Shown: in pieces, positions 22,724 to 36,738 of the stretch
Numbering within the stretch: the first letter of the stretch is position 1
Layout of the letters: each line of letters opens with the position of its first letter
NCBI RefSeq assembly: GCF_020882245.1
Contig: NW_026869996.1
Span: forward strand, 8,482,969-8,546,968
Direction: 5' to 3'
DNA from: Rhopalosiphum padi
Taxonomy: Eukaryota; Arthropoda; Insecta; Hemiptera; Aphididae
DNA length: 64,000 nt
Notes under the pieces: generated by a model
Told to the model about the DNA's origin: nothing
The model's input: the letters and a program-made list of their open reading frames with translations, nothing else
Databases searched by the model: none
Position numbers and translations under genes: made by a program

Positions 22724-23972
22724 TGTGCGTGTAAGGGTTATTGAATATAATTGATAGTAAATTAATGGCAGTGAAACAATTGAGATTTGTTAATAATCTG
22801 AATAAAATTTTAGTTAACACCTTTGACTTGTAATTTTCATTCTTAAGAGTTACCATTATTAACTTGCAACCATTTCATTTAAGCTGATACTTCAATAACA
22901 TTTTAAAACATGCTTTTTTATGATAATTTTGACGAATATTAAAAATTTAATTTTTTTTAACTGTTTATAAAACACACAATTCTCATGTTAATCTCTTGAA
23001 ACCTGGACCACTATATTAAGAAAATGAATTTAATTTACCATTATTAATTTGCATACATTTCATTTAAGCTGATGCTTCATAAACACTATACAACATTATT
23101 TTATATGATAATCTTTACGAATATTAAAAATTCAAATTATTATCTGCTTATAAAACACTCAATTCTCAAGTTAATCTCTTGAAACCTGGACCACTATATT
23201 AAGAAAATGATTCTAATTTACCATTATTAATTTACATACATTTCATTTAAGCTGATACTTCAATAATGCTATAAAACATGATTTTATATGATAATTTTGA
23301 TGAATATTAAAAATTCATTTTTTTAACTGTTTATAAAACAAACAATTCTCAAGTTAATCTCTTGAAACCTGGACCACTATATTAAGAAAATGATTCTAAT
23401 TTACCATTATTAACTTCTATAGATATTATGTAAGCTGATTCTTCATAAACACTAAAAAACATGCTTTTTTATGATAATTTTGACGAATATTAAAAATTCA
23501 TTTTTTTAACTGTTTATAAAACACACAATTCTCATGTTAATCTCTTGAAACCTGGACCACTATATTAAGAAAATGATTCTAATTTACCATTATTAATTTG
23601 CATACATTTCATTTAAGCTGATGCTTCATAAACACTATAAAACATTATTTTATATGATAATCTTTACGAATATTAAAAATTCAAATTATTATCTGCTTAT
23701 AAAACACTCAATTCTTAAGTTAGTGTCATGAAATCCAGACCATTATATTAAGTAAATGATTCTTATTTACTATTATTAACTTCTATAAATATTATGTTAG
23801 CTGATTCTTCATAAACACTTCAAAAACATGTTTTTATATGATAAGTTTGAGAAACATATGAATTCCTATTTTAATCTGCTTATAAAACAGTCAAATATTA
23901 AATATATACACCAACAGAGGGCGTGAGCGTCGCCGTAGTGGGGACGACATCCGTCGGCCGAACCGCCTCAGA

Positions 23973-24122
23973 ATGAAACTAGATAGTTGTGTGGCGTTCA
24001 CCGTACTGCTGTGTATCGTAACGGGTCGTTGTTTTTACTTAGCTTTTGAGTCTACTCGTTATTTTTTAATTAAGATTTTTGATATTATAAACGGATTGTT
24101 CATATTTTATGCCCGAAGTTAA
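23973..24122 (+). CDS. Candidate signal-peptide ORF, unit 9
   Basis: Same reading as unit 1; TAA at 24120-24122. Confidence 0.45.
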   Translation: MKLDSCVAFTVLLCIVTGRCFYLAFESTRYFLIKIFDIINGLFIFYARS

Positions 24123-24682
24123 CACAAGTAAGTGTCTTGATCCTTGACTACTAGATCAAGAAAATGATTCTAATTTATAATTTTTAACTTTCATTTTTTT
24201 CATTTTACCTGATATTTTTACTTCATAAAAACTATAAAATATGATTTTATAAGTTAATTTTGACGAATAATACAACTTAACATTTTTTCGTATTGAAAAG
24301 GAGCGATTTTCAGTTGTTTTACAAATGTATTTTTTAGTTACACTCATAATACATTTGAATTCCTTCTACAAAACATTCTGGTATATTTGTACTATCTTTT
24401 ATGGCTTATCATAATTATTATTTATTATCATCTGTTATAAATGTTTTGCAGTTTTACATTCGTATTTGTATTTAAGTTTCAATTGTAAATTCCTTTCATG
24501 TATTTTGTATAAAAATGAAGTTTGTCTGTTAGTTTATGTTTTGATAGTTTCCACTTCTGAATTACTCAGTGTTGTCCACGTACTAGTTGTTATATAAAAA
24601 TTGTCGTCCTCCTTATGGTATCTAGTAGTGACATTTTGTCCTCCAACCATTATACATATTTAACTTACTATTTTTTTTTTAG

Positions 24683-24833
24683 ATGGCTGTACACCAGATA
24701 TACTCAGGACATATTGAGACATGAATTACCATTTCTACCATATGGGAAAGTTTCAACATCCTACGTTGAAAATGGACTAGACGATCCTGATAATAATAAT
24801 AGTTTTATGCATAGTACGAGTAATGGATATTGA
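24683..24833 (+). CDS. Candidate exon A, unit 9
   Basis: Same peptide; Asp codon GAC with a 10-T acceptor tract, a recombinant combination. Confidence 0.4.
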
Positions 24834-24871
24834 ATATAATTGATAGTCAATTAATAGTAGTGTAACAAAAA

Positions 24872-25786
24872 GTTAGTGTCATGTAATCCAGACCATTAGA
24901 TTAAGTATATGATTCTTATTTAACATTACCAACTTCCATATATATCATATAAGCTGATACTTCATAAACACTATAAAACATGTTTTTATATGATTATTTT
25001 GACTCGTATTTTAAATTCATATTTTTAACTGCTTATAAAACAGTGAATTCTCAAGTTAGTGTCATGAAAGTCAGACCATTAGATTAAGAAAATTATTCTA
25101 ATTTACCATTATTAACTAGCATACATTTCATTTAAGCTGATACTTCAATAACGCTATAAAACATGATTTTATATGATAATTTTGACGAATATTAAAAATT
25201 CATTTTTTTAACTGTTTATAAAACACACAATTCTCATGTTAATCTCTTGAAACCTGGACCACTTTATTAAGAAAATGATTCTAATTTACCATTAAAAACT
25301 AGCATACATTTCATTTAAGCTGATACTTCAATAATGCTATAAAACATGATTTTATATGATAATTTTGACGAATATTAAAAATTCATTTTTTTAACTGTTT
25401 ATAAAACAAACAATTCTCAAGTTAATCTCTTGAAACCTGGACCACTATATTAAGAAAATGATTCTAATTTACCATTATTAACTTCTATAGATATTATGTA
25501 AGCTGATTCTTCATAAACACTAAAAAACATGCTTTTTTATGATAATTTTGACGAATATTAAAAATTCATTTTTTTAACTGTTTATAAAACACACAATTCT
25601 CATGTTAATCTCTTGAAACCTGGACCACTATATTAAGAAAATGATTCTAATTTAAAATTAATAATTTGCATACATTTTATTTAAGCTGATGCTTTATAAA
25701 CACTATAAAACATGTTTTTATATGATTATTTTGACTCGTATTTTATATTCATATTTTTAACTGCTTAAAAAATACTGAATTCTCAA
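24872..25786 (+). repeat. Block 1, 5 monomers (a b c d e), unit 9
   Basis: Exact 915 bp. First unit with a complete c monomer followed by d. Confidence 0.93.
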
Positions 25787-25833
25787 GTTATTCTTTAACA
25801 ATTATACATTATTAACTTACTACATTTTTTCAG

Positions 25834-25962
25834 ATGGACGTATGTCAGATCACTCAAGGCATGCAGAAACATGAATTCACATTTCTACCATTTAAGAAAG
25901 TATCAACATCCTATGCTGAAAATGGACTAGAAGATACTGCTAATAATATTGGGTTTATATAA
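25834..25962 (+). CDS. Candidate exon B, unit 9
   Basis: Same peptide as unit 1. AATAAA at 26040-26045. Confidence 0.38.
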   Translation: MDVCQITQGMQKHEFTFLPFKKVSTSYAENGLEDTANNIGFI

Positions 25963-27211
25963 TGTGCGTGTAAGGGTTATTGAATATAATTGATAGTAAA
26001 TTAATGGCAGTGAAACAATTGAGATTTGTTAATAATCTGAATAAAATTTTAGTTAACACCTTTGACTTGTAATTTTCATTCTTAAGTGTTACCATTATTA
26101 ACTTGCAACCATTTCATTTAAGCTGATACTACAATAACATTTTAAAACATGCTTTTTTATGATAATTTTGACGAATATTAAAAATTTAATTTTTTTTAAC
26201 TGTTTATAAAACACACAATTCTCATGTTAATCTCTTGAAACCTGGACCACTATATTAAGAAAATGAATTTAATTTACCATTATTAATTTGCATACATTTC
26301 ATTTAAGCTGATGCTTCATAAACACTATACAACATTATTTTATATGATAATCTTTACGAATATTAAAAATTCAAATTATTATCTGCTTATAAAACACTCA
26401 ATTCTCAAGTTAATCTCTTGAAACCTGGACCACTATATTAAGAAAATGATTCTAATTTACCATTATTAATTTGCATACATTTCATTTAAGCTGATACTTC
26501 AATAATGCTATAAAACATGATTTTATATGATAATTTTGACGAATATTAAAAATTCATTTTTTTAACTGTTTATAAAACAAACAATTCTCAAGTTAATCTC
26601 TTGAAACCTGGACCACTATATTAAGAAAATGATTCTAATTTACCATTATTAACTTCTATAGATATTATGTAAGCTGATTCTTCATAAACACTAAAATACA
26701 TGCTTTTTTATGATAATTTTGACGAATATTAAAAATTCATTTTTTTAACTGTTTATAAAACACACAATTCTCATGTTAATCTCTTGAAACCTGGACCACT
26801 ATATTAAGAAAATGATTCTAATTTACCATTATTAATTTGCATACATTTCATTTAAGCTGATGCTTCATAAACACTATAAAACATTATTTTATATGATAAT
26901 CTTTACGAATATTAAAAATTCAAATTATTATCTGCTTATAAAACACTCAATTCTTAAGTTAGTGTCATGAAATCCAGACCATTATATTAAGTAAATGATT
27001 CTTATTTACTATTATTAACTTCTATAAATATTATGTTAGCTGATTCTTCATAAACACTTCAAAAACATGTTTTTATATGATAAGTTTGAGAAACATATGA
27101 ATTCCTATTTTAATCTGCTTATAAAACAGTCAAATATTAAATATATACACCAACAGAGGGCGTGAGCGTCGCCGTAGTGGGGACGACATCCGTCGGCCGA
27201 ACCGCCTCAGA

Positions 27212-27361
27212 ATGAAACTAGATAGTTGTGTGGCGTTCACCGTACTGCTGTGTATCGTAACGGGTCGTTGTTTTTACTTAGCTTTTGAGTCTACTCGTTA
27301 TTTTTTAATTAAGATTTTTGATATTATAAACGGATTGTTCATATTTTATGCCCGAAGTTAA
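27212..27361 (+). CDS. Candidate signal-peptide ORF, unit 10
   Basis: Same reading as unit 1; TAA at 27359-27361. Confidence 0.45.
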   Translation: MKLDSCVAFTVLLCIVTGRCFYLAFESTRYFLIKIFDIINGLFIFYARS

Positions 27362-27922
27362 CACAAGTAAGTGTCTTGATCCTTGACTACTAGATCAAGA
27401 AAATGATTCTAATTTATAATTTTTAACTTTCATTTTTTTCATTTTACCTGATATTTTTACTTCATAAAAACTATAAAATATGATTTTATAAGTTAATTTT
27501 GACGAATAATACAACTTAACATTTTTTCGTATTGAAAAGGAGCGATTTTCAGTTGTTTTACAAATGTATTTTTTAGTTACACTCATAATACATTTGAATT
27601 CCTTCTACAAAACATTCTGGTATATTTGTACTATCTTTTATGGCTTATCATAATTATTATTTATTATCATCTGTTAAAAATGTTTTGCAGTTTTACATTC
27701 GTATTTGTATTTAAGTTTCAATTGTAAATTCCTTTCATGTATTTTGTATAAAAATGAAGTTTGTCTGTTAGTTTATGTTTTGATAGTTTCCACTTCTGAA
27801 TTACTCAGTGTTGTCCACGTACTATTTGTTATATGAAAATTGTCGTCCTCCTTATGGTATCTAGTAGTGACATTTTGTCCTCCAACCATTATACATATTT
27901 AACTTACTATTTTTTTTTTTAG

Positions 27923-28073
27923 ATGGCTGTACACCAGATATACTCAGGACATATTGAGACATGAATTACCATTTCTACCATATGGGAAAGTTTCAACATC
28001 CTACGTTGAAAATGGACTAGACGATCCTGATAATAATAATAGTTTTATGCATAGTACGAGTAATGGATATTGA
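27923..28073 (+). CDS. Candidate exon A, unit 10
   Basis: Same peptide; Asp codon GAC. Confidence 0.4.
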
Positions 28074-28111
28074 ATATAATTGATAGTCAATTAATAGTAG
28101 TGTAACAAAAA

Positions 28112-29026
28112 GTTAGTGTCATGTAATCCAGACCATTAGATTAAGTATATGATTCTTATTTAACATTACCAACTTCCATATATATCATATAAGCTGATAC
28201 TTCATAAACACTATAAAACATGTTTTTATATGATTATTTTGACTCGTATTTTAAATTCATATTTTTAACTGCTTATAAAACAGTGAATTCTCAAGTTAGT
28301 GTCATGAAAGTCAGACCATTAGATTAAGAAAATTATTCTAATTTACCATTATTAACTAGCATACATTTCATTTAAGCTGATACTTCAATAACGCTATAAA
28401 ACATGATTTTATATGATAATTTTGACGAATATTAAAAATTCATTTTTTTAACTGTTTATAAAACACACAATTCTCATGTTAATCTCTTGAAACCTGGACC
28501 ACTTTATTAAGAAAATGATTCTAATTTACCATTAAAAACTAGCATACATTTCATTTAAGCTGATACTTCAATAATGCTATAAAACATGATTTTATATGAT
28601 AATTTTGACGAATATTAAAAATTCATTTTTTTAACTGTTTATAAAACAAACAATTCTCAAGTTAATCTCTTGAAACCTGGACCACTATATTAAGAAAATG
28701 ATTCTAATTTACCATTATTAACTTCTATAGATATTATGTAAGCTGATTCTTCATAAACACTAAAAAACATGCTTTTTTATGATAATTTTGACGAATATTA
28801 AAAATTCATTTTTTTAACTGTTTATAAAACACACAATTCTCATGTTAATCTCTTGAAACCTGGACCACTATATTAAGAAAATGATTCTAATTTAAAATTA
28901 ATAATTTGCATACATTTTATTTAAGCTGATGCTTTATAAACACTATAAAACATGTTTTTATATGATTATTTTGACTCGTATTTTATATTCATATTTTTAA
29001 CTGCTTATAAAATACTGAATTCTCAA
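28112..29026 (+). repeat. Block 1, 5 monomers (a b c d e), unit 10
   Basis: Exact 915 bp; order as unit 9. Confidence 0.93.
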
Positions 29027-29073
29027 GTTATTCTTTAACAATTATACATTATTAACTTACTACATTTTTTCAG

Positions 29074-29202
29074 ATGGACGTATGTCAGATCACTCAAGGC
29101 ATGCAGAAACATGAATTCACATTTCTACCATTTAAGAAAGTATCAACATCCTATGCTGAAAATGGACTAGAAGATACTGCTAATAATATTGGGTTTATAT
29201 AA
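29074..29202 (+). CDS. Candidate exon B, unit 10
   Basis: Same peptide as unit 1. AATAAA at 29280-29285. Confidence 0.38.
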   Translation: MDVCQITQGMQKHEFTFLPFKKVSTSYAENGLEDTANNIGFI

Positions 29203-30451
29203 TGTGCGTGTAAGGGTTATTGAATATAATTGATAGTAAATTAATGGCAGTGAAACAATTGAGATTTGTTAATAATCTGAATAAAATTTTAGTTAACACC
29301 TTTGACTTGTAATTTTCATTCTTAAGAGTTACCATTATTAACTTGCAACCATTTCATTTAAGCTGATACTTCAATAACATTTTAAAACATGCTTTTTTAT
29401 GATAATTTTGACGAATATTAAAAATTTAATTTTTTTTAACTGTTTATAAAACACACAATTCTCATGTTAATCTCTTGAAACCTGGACCACTATATTAAGA
29501 AAATGAATTTAATTTACCATTATTAATTTGCATACATTTCATTTAAGCTGATGCTTCATAAACACTATACAACATTATTTTATATGATAATCTTTACGAA
29601 TATTAAAAATTCAAATTATTATCTGCTTATAAAACACTCAATTCTCAAGTTAATCTCTTGAAACCTGGACCACTATATTAAGAAAATGATTCTAATTTAC
29701 CATTATTAATTTACATACATTTCATTTAAGCTGATACTTCAATAATGCTATAAAACATGATTTTATATGATAATTTTGATGAATATTAAAAATTCATTTT
29801 TTTAACTGTTTATAAAACAAACAATTCTCAAGTTAATCTCTTGAAACCTGGACCACTATATTAAGAAAATGATTCTAATTTACCATTATTAACTTCTATA
29901 GATATTATGTAAGCTGATTCTTCATAAACACTAAAAAACATGCTTTTTTATGATAATTTTGACGAATATTAAAAATTCATTTTTTTAACTGTTTATAAAA
30001 CACACAATTCTCATGTTAATCTCTTGAAACCTGGACCACTATATTAAGAAAATGATTCTAATTTACCATTATTTATTTGCATACATTTCATTTAAGCTGA
30101 TGCTTCATAAACACTATAAAACATTATTTTATATGATAATCTTTACGAATATTAAAAATTCAAATTATTATCTGCTTATAAAACACTCAATTCTTAAGTT
30201 AGTGTCATGAAATCCAGACCATTATATTAAGTAAATGATTCTTATTTACTATTATTAACTTCTATAAATATTATGTTAGCTGATTCTTCATAAACACTTC
30301 AAAAACATGTTTTTATATGATAAGTTTGAGAAACATATGAATTCCTATTTTAATCTGCTTATAAAACAGTCAAATATTAAATATATACACCAACAGAGGG
30401 CGTGAGCGTCGCCGTAGTGGGGACGACATCCGTCGGCCGAACCGCCTCAGA

Positions 30452-30559
30452 ATGAAACTAGATAGTTGTTTTTACTTAGCTTTTGAGTCTACTCGTTATT
30501 TTTTAATTAAGATTTTTGATATTATAAACGGATTGTTCATATTTTATGCCCGAAGTTAA
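30452..30559 (+). pseudogene. Signal-peptide ORF with in-frame 14-codon deletion, unit 11
   Basis: The reading goes MKLDSC directly to FYLA. The 42 missing bases encode residues V7 to C20, the entire hydrophobic core. The break lies between two copies of GTTG present in the intact units, one of which is lost, consistent with a microhomology or slippage deletion. The frame is kept, but a signal-peptide function would be lost. Confidence 0.6.
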
Positions 30560-31120
30560 CACAAGTAAGTGTCTTGATCCTTGACTACTAGATCAAGAAA
30601 ATGATTCTAATTTATAATTTTTAACTTTCATTTTTTTCATTTTACCTGATATTTTTACTTCATAAAAACTATAAAATATGATTTTATAAGTTAATTTTGA
30701 CGAATAATACAACTTAACATTTTTTCGTATTGAAAAGGAGCGATTTTCAGTTGTTTTACAAATGTATTTTTTAGTTACACTCATAATACATTTGAATTCC
30801 TTCTACAAAACATTCTGGTATATTTGTACTATCTTTTATGGCTTATCATAATTATTATTTATTATCATCTGTTATAAATGTTTTGCAGATTTACATTTGT
30901 ATTTGTATTTAAGTTTCAATTGTAAATTCCTTTCATGTATTTTGTATAAAAATGAAGTTTGTCTGTTAGTTTATGTTTTGATAGTTTCCACTTCTGAATT
31001 ACTCAGTGTTGTCCACGTACTATTTGTTATATGAAAATTGTCGTCCTCCTTATGGTATCTAGTAGTGACATTTTGTCCTCCAACCATTATACATATTTAA
31101 CTTACTATTTTTTTTTTTAG

Positions 31121-31271
31121 ATGGCTGTACACCAGATATACTCAGGACATATTGAGACATGAATTACCATTTCTACCATATGGGAAAGTTTCAACATCCT
31201 ACGTTGAAAATGGACTAGACGATCCTGATAATAATAATAGTTTTATGCATAGTACGAGTAATGGATATTGA
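31121..31271 (+). CDS. Candidate exon A, unit 11
   Basis: Intact and unchanged in peptide despite the defect upstream; Asp codon GAC. Confidence 0.38.
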
Positions 31272-31309
31272 ATATAATTGATAGTCAATTAATAGTAGTG
31301 TAACAAAAA

Positions 31310-32773
31310 GTTAGTGTCATGTAATCCAGACCATTAGATTAAGTATATGATTCTTATTTAACATTACCAACTTCCATATATATCATATAAGCTGATACTT
31401 CATAAACACTATAAAACATGTTTTTATATGATTATTTTGACTCGTATTTTAAATTCATATTTTTAACTGCTTATAAAACAGTGAATTCTCAAGTTAGTGT
31501 CATGAAAGTCAGACCATTAGATTAAGAAAATTATTCTAATTTACCATTATTAACTAGCATACATTTCATTTAAGCTGATACTTCAATAACGCTATAAAAC
31601 ATGATTTTATATGATAATTTTGACGAATATTAAAAATTCATTTTTTTAACTGTTTATAAAACACACAATTCTCATGTTAATCTCTTGAAACCTGGACCAC
31701 TTTATTAAGAAAATGATTCTAATTTACCATTAAAAACTAGCATACATTTCATTTAAGCTGATACTTCAATAATGCTATAAAACATGATTTTATATGATAA
31801 TTTTGACGAATATTAAAAATTCATTTTTTTAACTGTTTATAAAACAAACAATTCTCAAGTTAATCTCTTGAAACCTGGACCACTATATTAAGAAATTGAT
31901 TCTAATTTACCATTATTAACTTCTATAGATATTATGTAAGATGATTCTTCATAAACACTAAAAAACATGCTTTTTTATGATAATTTTGACGAATATTAAA
32001 AATTCATTTTTTTAACTGTTTATAAAACACACAATTCTCATGTTAATCTCTTGAAACCTGGACCACTTTATTAAGAAAATGATTCTAATTTACCATTAAA
32101 AACTAGCATACATTTCATTTAAGCTGATACTTCAATAATGCTATAAAACATGATTTTATATGATAATTTTGACGAATATTAAAAATTCATTTTTTTAACT
32201 GTTTATAAAACAAACAATTCTCAAGTTAATCTCTTGAAACCTGGACCACTATATTAAGAAACTGATTCTAATTTACCATTATTAACTTCTATAGATATTA
32301 TGTAAGCTGATTCTTCATAAACACTAAAAAACATGCTTTTTTATGATAATTTTGATGAATATTAAAAATTCATTTTTTTAACTGTTTATAAAACAAACAA
32401 TTCTCAAGTTAATCTCTTGAAACCTGGACCACTATATTAAGAAAATGATTCTAATTTACCATTATTAACTTCTATAGATATTATGTAAGCTGATTCTTCA
32501 TAAACACTAAAAAACATGCTTTTTTATGATAATTTTGACGAATATTAAAAATTCATTTTTTTAACTGTTTATAAAACACACAATTCTCATGTTAATCTCT
32601 TGAAACCTGGACCACTATATTAAGAAAATGATTCTAATTTAAAATTAATAATTTGCATACATTTTATTTAAGCTGATGCTTTATAAACACTATAAAACAT
32701 GTTTTTATATGATTATTTTGACTCGTATTTTATATTCATATTTTTAACTGCTTATAAAATACTGAATTCTCAA
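31310..32773 (+). repeat. Block 1, 8 monomers (a b c d c d' d e), unit 11
   Basis: Exact 1,464 bp. The c-d pair is duplicated. The variant d' has AGAAACTGATTC and TTTTGATGAATATT. Confidence 0.93.
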
Positions 32774-32820
32774 GTTATTCTTTAACAATTATACATTATT
32801 AACTTACTACATTTTTTCAG

Positions 32821-32949
32821 ATGGACGTATGTCAGATCACTCAAGGCATGCAGAAACATGAATTCACATTTCTACCATTTAAGAAAGTATCAACATCCTA
32901 TGCTGAAAATGGACTAGAAGATACTGCTAATAATATTGGGTTTATATAA
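32821..32949 (+). CDS. Candidate exon B, unit 11
   Basis: Last unit with the ATC form of the Ile codon (CAGATCACT). AATAAA at 33027-33032. Confidence 0.38.
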   Translation: MDVCQITQGMQKHEFTFLPFKKVSTSYAENGLEDTANNIGFI

Positions 32950-34198
32950 TGTGCGTGTAAGGGTTATTGAATATAATTGATAGTAAATTAATGGCAGTGA
33001 AACAATTGAGATTTGTTAATAATCTGAATAAAATTTTAGTTAACACCTTTGACTTGTAATTTTCATTCTTAAGAGTTACCATTATTAACTTGCAACCATT
33101 TCATTTAAGCTGATACTTCAATAACATTTTAAAACATGCTTTTTTATGATAATTTTGACGAATATTAAAAATTTAATTTTTTTTAACTGTTTATAAAACA
33201 CACAATTCTCATGTTAATCTCTTGAAACCTGGACCACTATATTAAGAAAATGAATTTAATTTACCATTATTAATTTGCATACATTTCATTTAAGCTGATG
33301 CTTCATAAACACTATACAACATTATTTTATATGATAATCTTTACGAATATTAAAAATTCAAATTATTATCTGCTTATAAAACACTCAATTCTCAAGTTAA
33401 TCTCTTGAAACCTGGACCACTATATTAAGAAAATGATTCTAATTTACCATTATTAATTTACATACATTTCATTTAAGCTGATACTTCAATAATGCTATAA
33501 AACATGATTTTATATGATAATTTTGATGAATATTAAAAATTCATTTTTTTAACTGTTTATAAAACAAACAATTCTCAAGTTAATCTCTTGAAACCTGGAC
33601 CACTATATTAAGAAAATGATTCTAATTTACCATTATTAACTTCTATAGATATTATGTAAGCTGATTCTTCATAAACACTAAAAAACATGCTTTTTTATGA
33701 TAATTTTGACGAATATTAAAAATTCATTTTTTTAACTGTTTATAAAACACACAATTCTCATGTTAATCTCTTGAAACCTGGACCACTATATTAAGAAAAT
33801 GATTCTAATTTACCATTATTAATTTGCATACATTTCATTTAAGCTGATGCTTCATAAACACTATAAAACATTATTTTATATGATAATCTTTACGAATATT
33901 AAAAATTCAAATTATTATCTGCTTATAAAACACTCAATTCTTAAGTTAGTGTCATGAAATCCAGACCATTATATTAAGTAAATGATTCTTATTTACTATT
34001 ATTAACTTCTATAAATATTATGTTAGCTGATTCTTCATAAACACTTCAAAAACATGTTTTTATATGATAAGTTTGAGAAACATATGAATTCCTATTTTAA
34101 TCTGCTTATAAAACAGTCAAATATTAAATATATACACCAACAGAGGGCGTGAGCGTCGCCGTAGTGGGGACGACATCCGTCGGCCGAACCGCCTCAGA

Positions 34199-34348
34199 AT
34201 GAAACTAGATAGTTGTGTGGCGTTCACCGTACTGCTGTGTATCGTAACGGGTCGTTGTTTTTACTTAGCTTTTGAGTCTACTCGTTATTTTTTAATTAAG
34301 ATTTTTGATATTATAAACGGATTGTTCATATTTTATGCCCGAAGTTAA
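34199..34348 (+). CDS. Candidate signal-peptide ORF, unit 12
   Basis: Full-length again after the unit 11 deletion; same reading as unit 1. Confidence 0.45.
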   Translation: MKLDSCVAFTVLLCIVTGRCFYLAFESTRYFLIKIFDIINGLFIFYARS

Positions 34349-34909
34349 CACAAGTAAGTGTCTTGATCCTTGACTACTAGATCAAGAAAATGATTCTAAT
34401 TTATAATTTTTAACTTTCATTTTTTTCATTTTACCTGATATTTTTACTTCATAAAAACTATAAAATATGATTTTATAAGTTAATTTTGACGAATAATACA
34501 ACTTAACATTTTTTCGTATTGAAAAGGAGCGATTTTCAGTTGTTTTACAAATGTATTTTTTAGTTACACTCATAATACATTTGAATTCCTTCTACAAAAC
34601 ATTCTGGTATATTTGTACTATCTTTTATGGCTTATCATAATTATTATTTATTATCATCTGTTAAAAATGTTTTGCAGTTTTACATTCGTATTTGTATTTA
34701 AGTTTCAATTGTAAATTCCTTTCATGTATTTTGTATAAAAATGAAGTTTGTCTGTTAGTTTATGTTTTGATAGTTTCCACTTCTGAATTACTCAGTGTTG
34801 TCCACGTACTAGTTGTTATATAAAAATTGTCGTCCTCCTTATGGTATCTAGTAGTGACATTTTGTCCTCCAACCATTATACATATTTAACTTACTATTTT
34901 TTTTTTTAG

Positions 34910-35060
34910 ATGGCTGTACACCAGATATACTCAGGACATATTGAGACATGAATTACCATTTCTACCATATGGGAAAGTTTCAACATCCTACGTTGAAAAT
35001 GGACTAGACGATCCTGATAATAATAATAGTTTTATGCATAGTACGAGTAATGGATATTGA
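34910..35060 (+). CDS. Candidate exon A, unit 12
   Basis: Same peptide; Asp codon GAC. Confidence 0.4.
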
Positions 35061-35098
35061 ATATAATTGATAGTCAATTAATAGTAGTGTAACAAAAA

Positions 35099-36562
35099 GT
35101 TAGTGTCATGTAATCCAGACCATTAGATTAAGTATATGATTCTTATTTAACATTACCAACTTCCATATATATCATATAAGCTGATACTTCATAAACACTA
35201 TAAAACATGTTTTTATATGATTATTTTGACTCGTATTTTAAATTCATATTTTTAACTGCTTATAAAACAGTGAATTCTCAAGTTAGTGTCATGAAAGTCA
35301 GACCATTAGATTAAGAAAATTATTCTAATTTACCATTATTAACTAGCATACATTTCATTTAAGCTGATACTTCAATAACGCTATAAAACATGATTTTATA
35401 TGATAATTTTGACGAATATTAAAAATTCATTTTTTTAACTGTTTATAAAACACACAATTCTCATGTTAATCTCTTGAAACCTGGACCACTTTATTAAGAA
35501 AATGATTCTAATTTACCATTAAAAACTAGCATACATTTCATTTAAGCTGATACTTCAATAATGCTATAAAACATGATTTTATATGATAATTTTGACGAAT
35601 ATTAAAAATTCATTTTTTTAACTGTTTATAAAACAAACAATTCTCAAGTTAATCTCCTGAAACCTGGACCACTATATTAAGAAAATGATTCTAATTTACC
35701 ATTATTAACTTCTATAGATATTATGTAAGCTGATTCTTCATAAACACTAAAAAACATGCTTTTTTATGATAATTTTGACGAATATTAAAAATTCATTTTT
35801 TTAACTGTTTATAAAACACACAATTCTCATGTTAATCTCTTGAAACCTGGACCACTTTATTAAGAAAATGATTCTAATTTACCATTAAAAACTAGCATAC
35901 ATTTCATTTAAGCTGATACTTCAATAATGCTATAAAACATGATTTTATATGATAATTTTGACGAATATTAAAAATTCATTTTTTTAACTGTTTATAAAAC
36001 AAACAATTCTCAAGTTAATCTCTTGAAACCTGGACCACTATATTAAGAAACTGATTCTAATTTACCATTATTAACTTCTATAGATATTATGTAAGCTGAT
36101 TCTTCATAAACACTAAAAAACATGCTTTTTTATGATAATTTTGATGAATATTAAAAATTCATTTTTTTAACTGTTTATAAAACAAACAATTCTCAAGTTA
36201 ATCTCTTGAAACCTGGACCACTATATTAAGAAAATGATTCTAATTTACCATTATTAACTTCTATAGATATTATGTAAGCTGATTCTTCATAAACACTAAA
36301 AAACATGCTTTTTTATGATAATTTTGACGAATATTAAAAATTCATTTTTTTAACTGTTTATAAAACACACAATTCTCATGTTAATCTCTTGAAACCTGGA
36401 CCACTATATTAAGAAAATGATTCTAATTTAAAATTAATAATTTGCATACATTTTATTTAAGCTGATGCTTTATAAACACTATAAAACATGTTTTTATATG
36501 ATTATTTTGACTCGTATTTTATATTCATATTTTTAACTGCTTATAAAATACTGAATTCTCAA
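35099..36562 (+). repeat. Block 1, 8 monomers (a b c d c d' d e), unit 12
   Basis: Exact 1,464 bp. Private substitution AATCTCCTGAAACC near 35651. Confidence 0.93.
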
Positions 36563-36609
36563 GTTATTCTTTAACAATTATACATTATTAACTTACTACA
36601 TTTTTTCAG

Positions 36610-36738
36610 ATGGACGTATGTCAGATTACTCAAGGCATGCAGAAACATGAATTCACATTTCTACCATTTAAGAAAGTATCAACATCCTATGCTGAAAATG
36701 GACTAGAAGATACTGCTAATAATATTGGGTTTATATAA
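36610..36738 (+). CDS. Candidate exon B, unit 12
   Basis: First unit with ATT for the Ile codon (CAGATTACT), silent in the phase-0 frame. AATAAA at 36816-36821. Confidence 0.38.
   Translation: MDVCQITQGMQKHEFTFLPFKKVSTSYAENGLEDTANNIGFI

Larger units (their letters stand above)
21028..23901 (+). repeat. Unit 8, 2874 bp
   Basis: Block 1 21999-22547, block 2 22813-23901. T-run 11. Same length, markers and c/e chimera as unit 2, 17,971 bp away. Confidence 0.97.
23902..27140 (+). repeat. Unit 9, 3239 bp
   Basis: Block 1 24872-25786, block 2 26052-27140. Mosaic: upstream markers (GTTATAAATG, TATATAAAAA, 10-T run) are those of units 1/5/7, while exon A GAC and CATGTAATCC are those of later units. 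Private changes include GCTTAAAAAATACTG (about 25764) and GATACTACAATAAC (about 26125). Confidence 0.97.
27141..30380 (+). repeat. Unit 10, 3240 bp
   Basis: Block 1 28112-29026, block 2 29292-30380. T-run 11. Shares CGTACTATTTG (instead of CGTACTAGTTG) upstream of exon A with units 11 and 13. Confidence 0.97.
30381..34127 (+). repeat. Unit 11, 3747 bp, with 42-bp deletion in the signal ORF
   Basis: Block 1 31310-32773, block 2 33039-34127. Would be 3,789 bp without the deletion. It also has private changes at the candidate 33-nt exon (GCAG followed by ATTTACATTTG, about 30885) and in monomer d (AGAAATTGATTC, GTAAGATGATTC). Confidence 0.97.
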
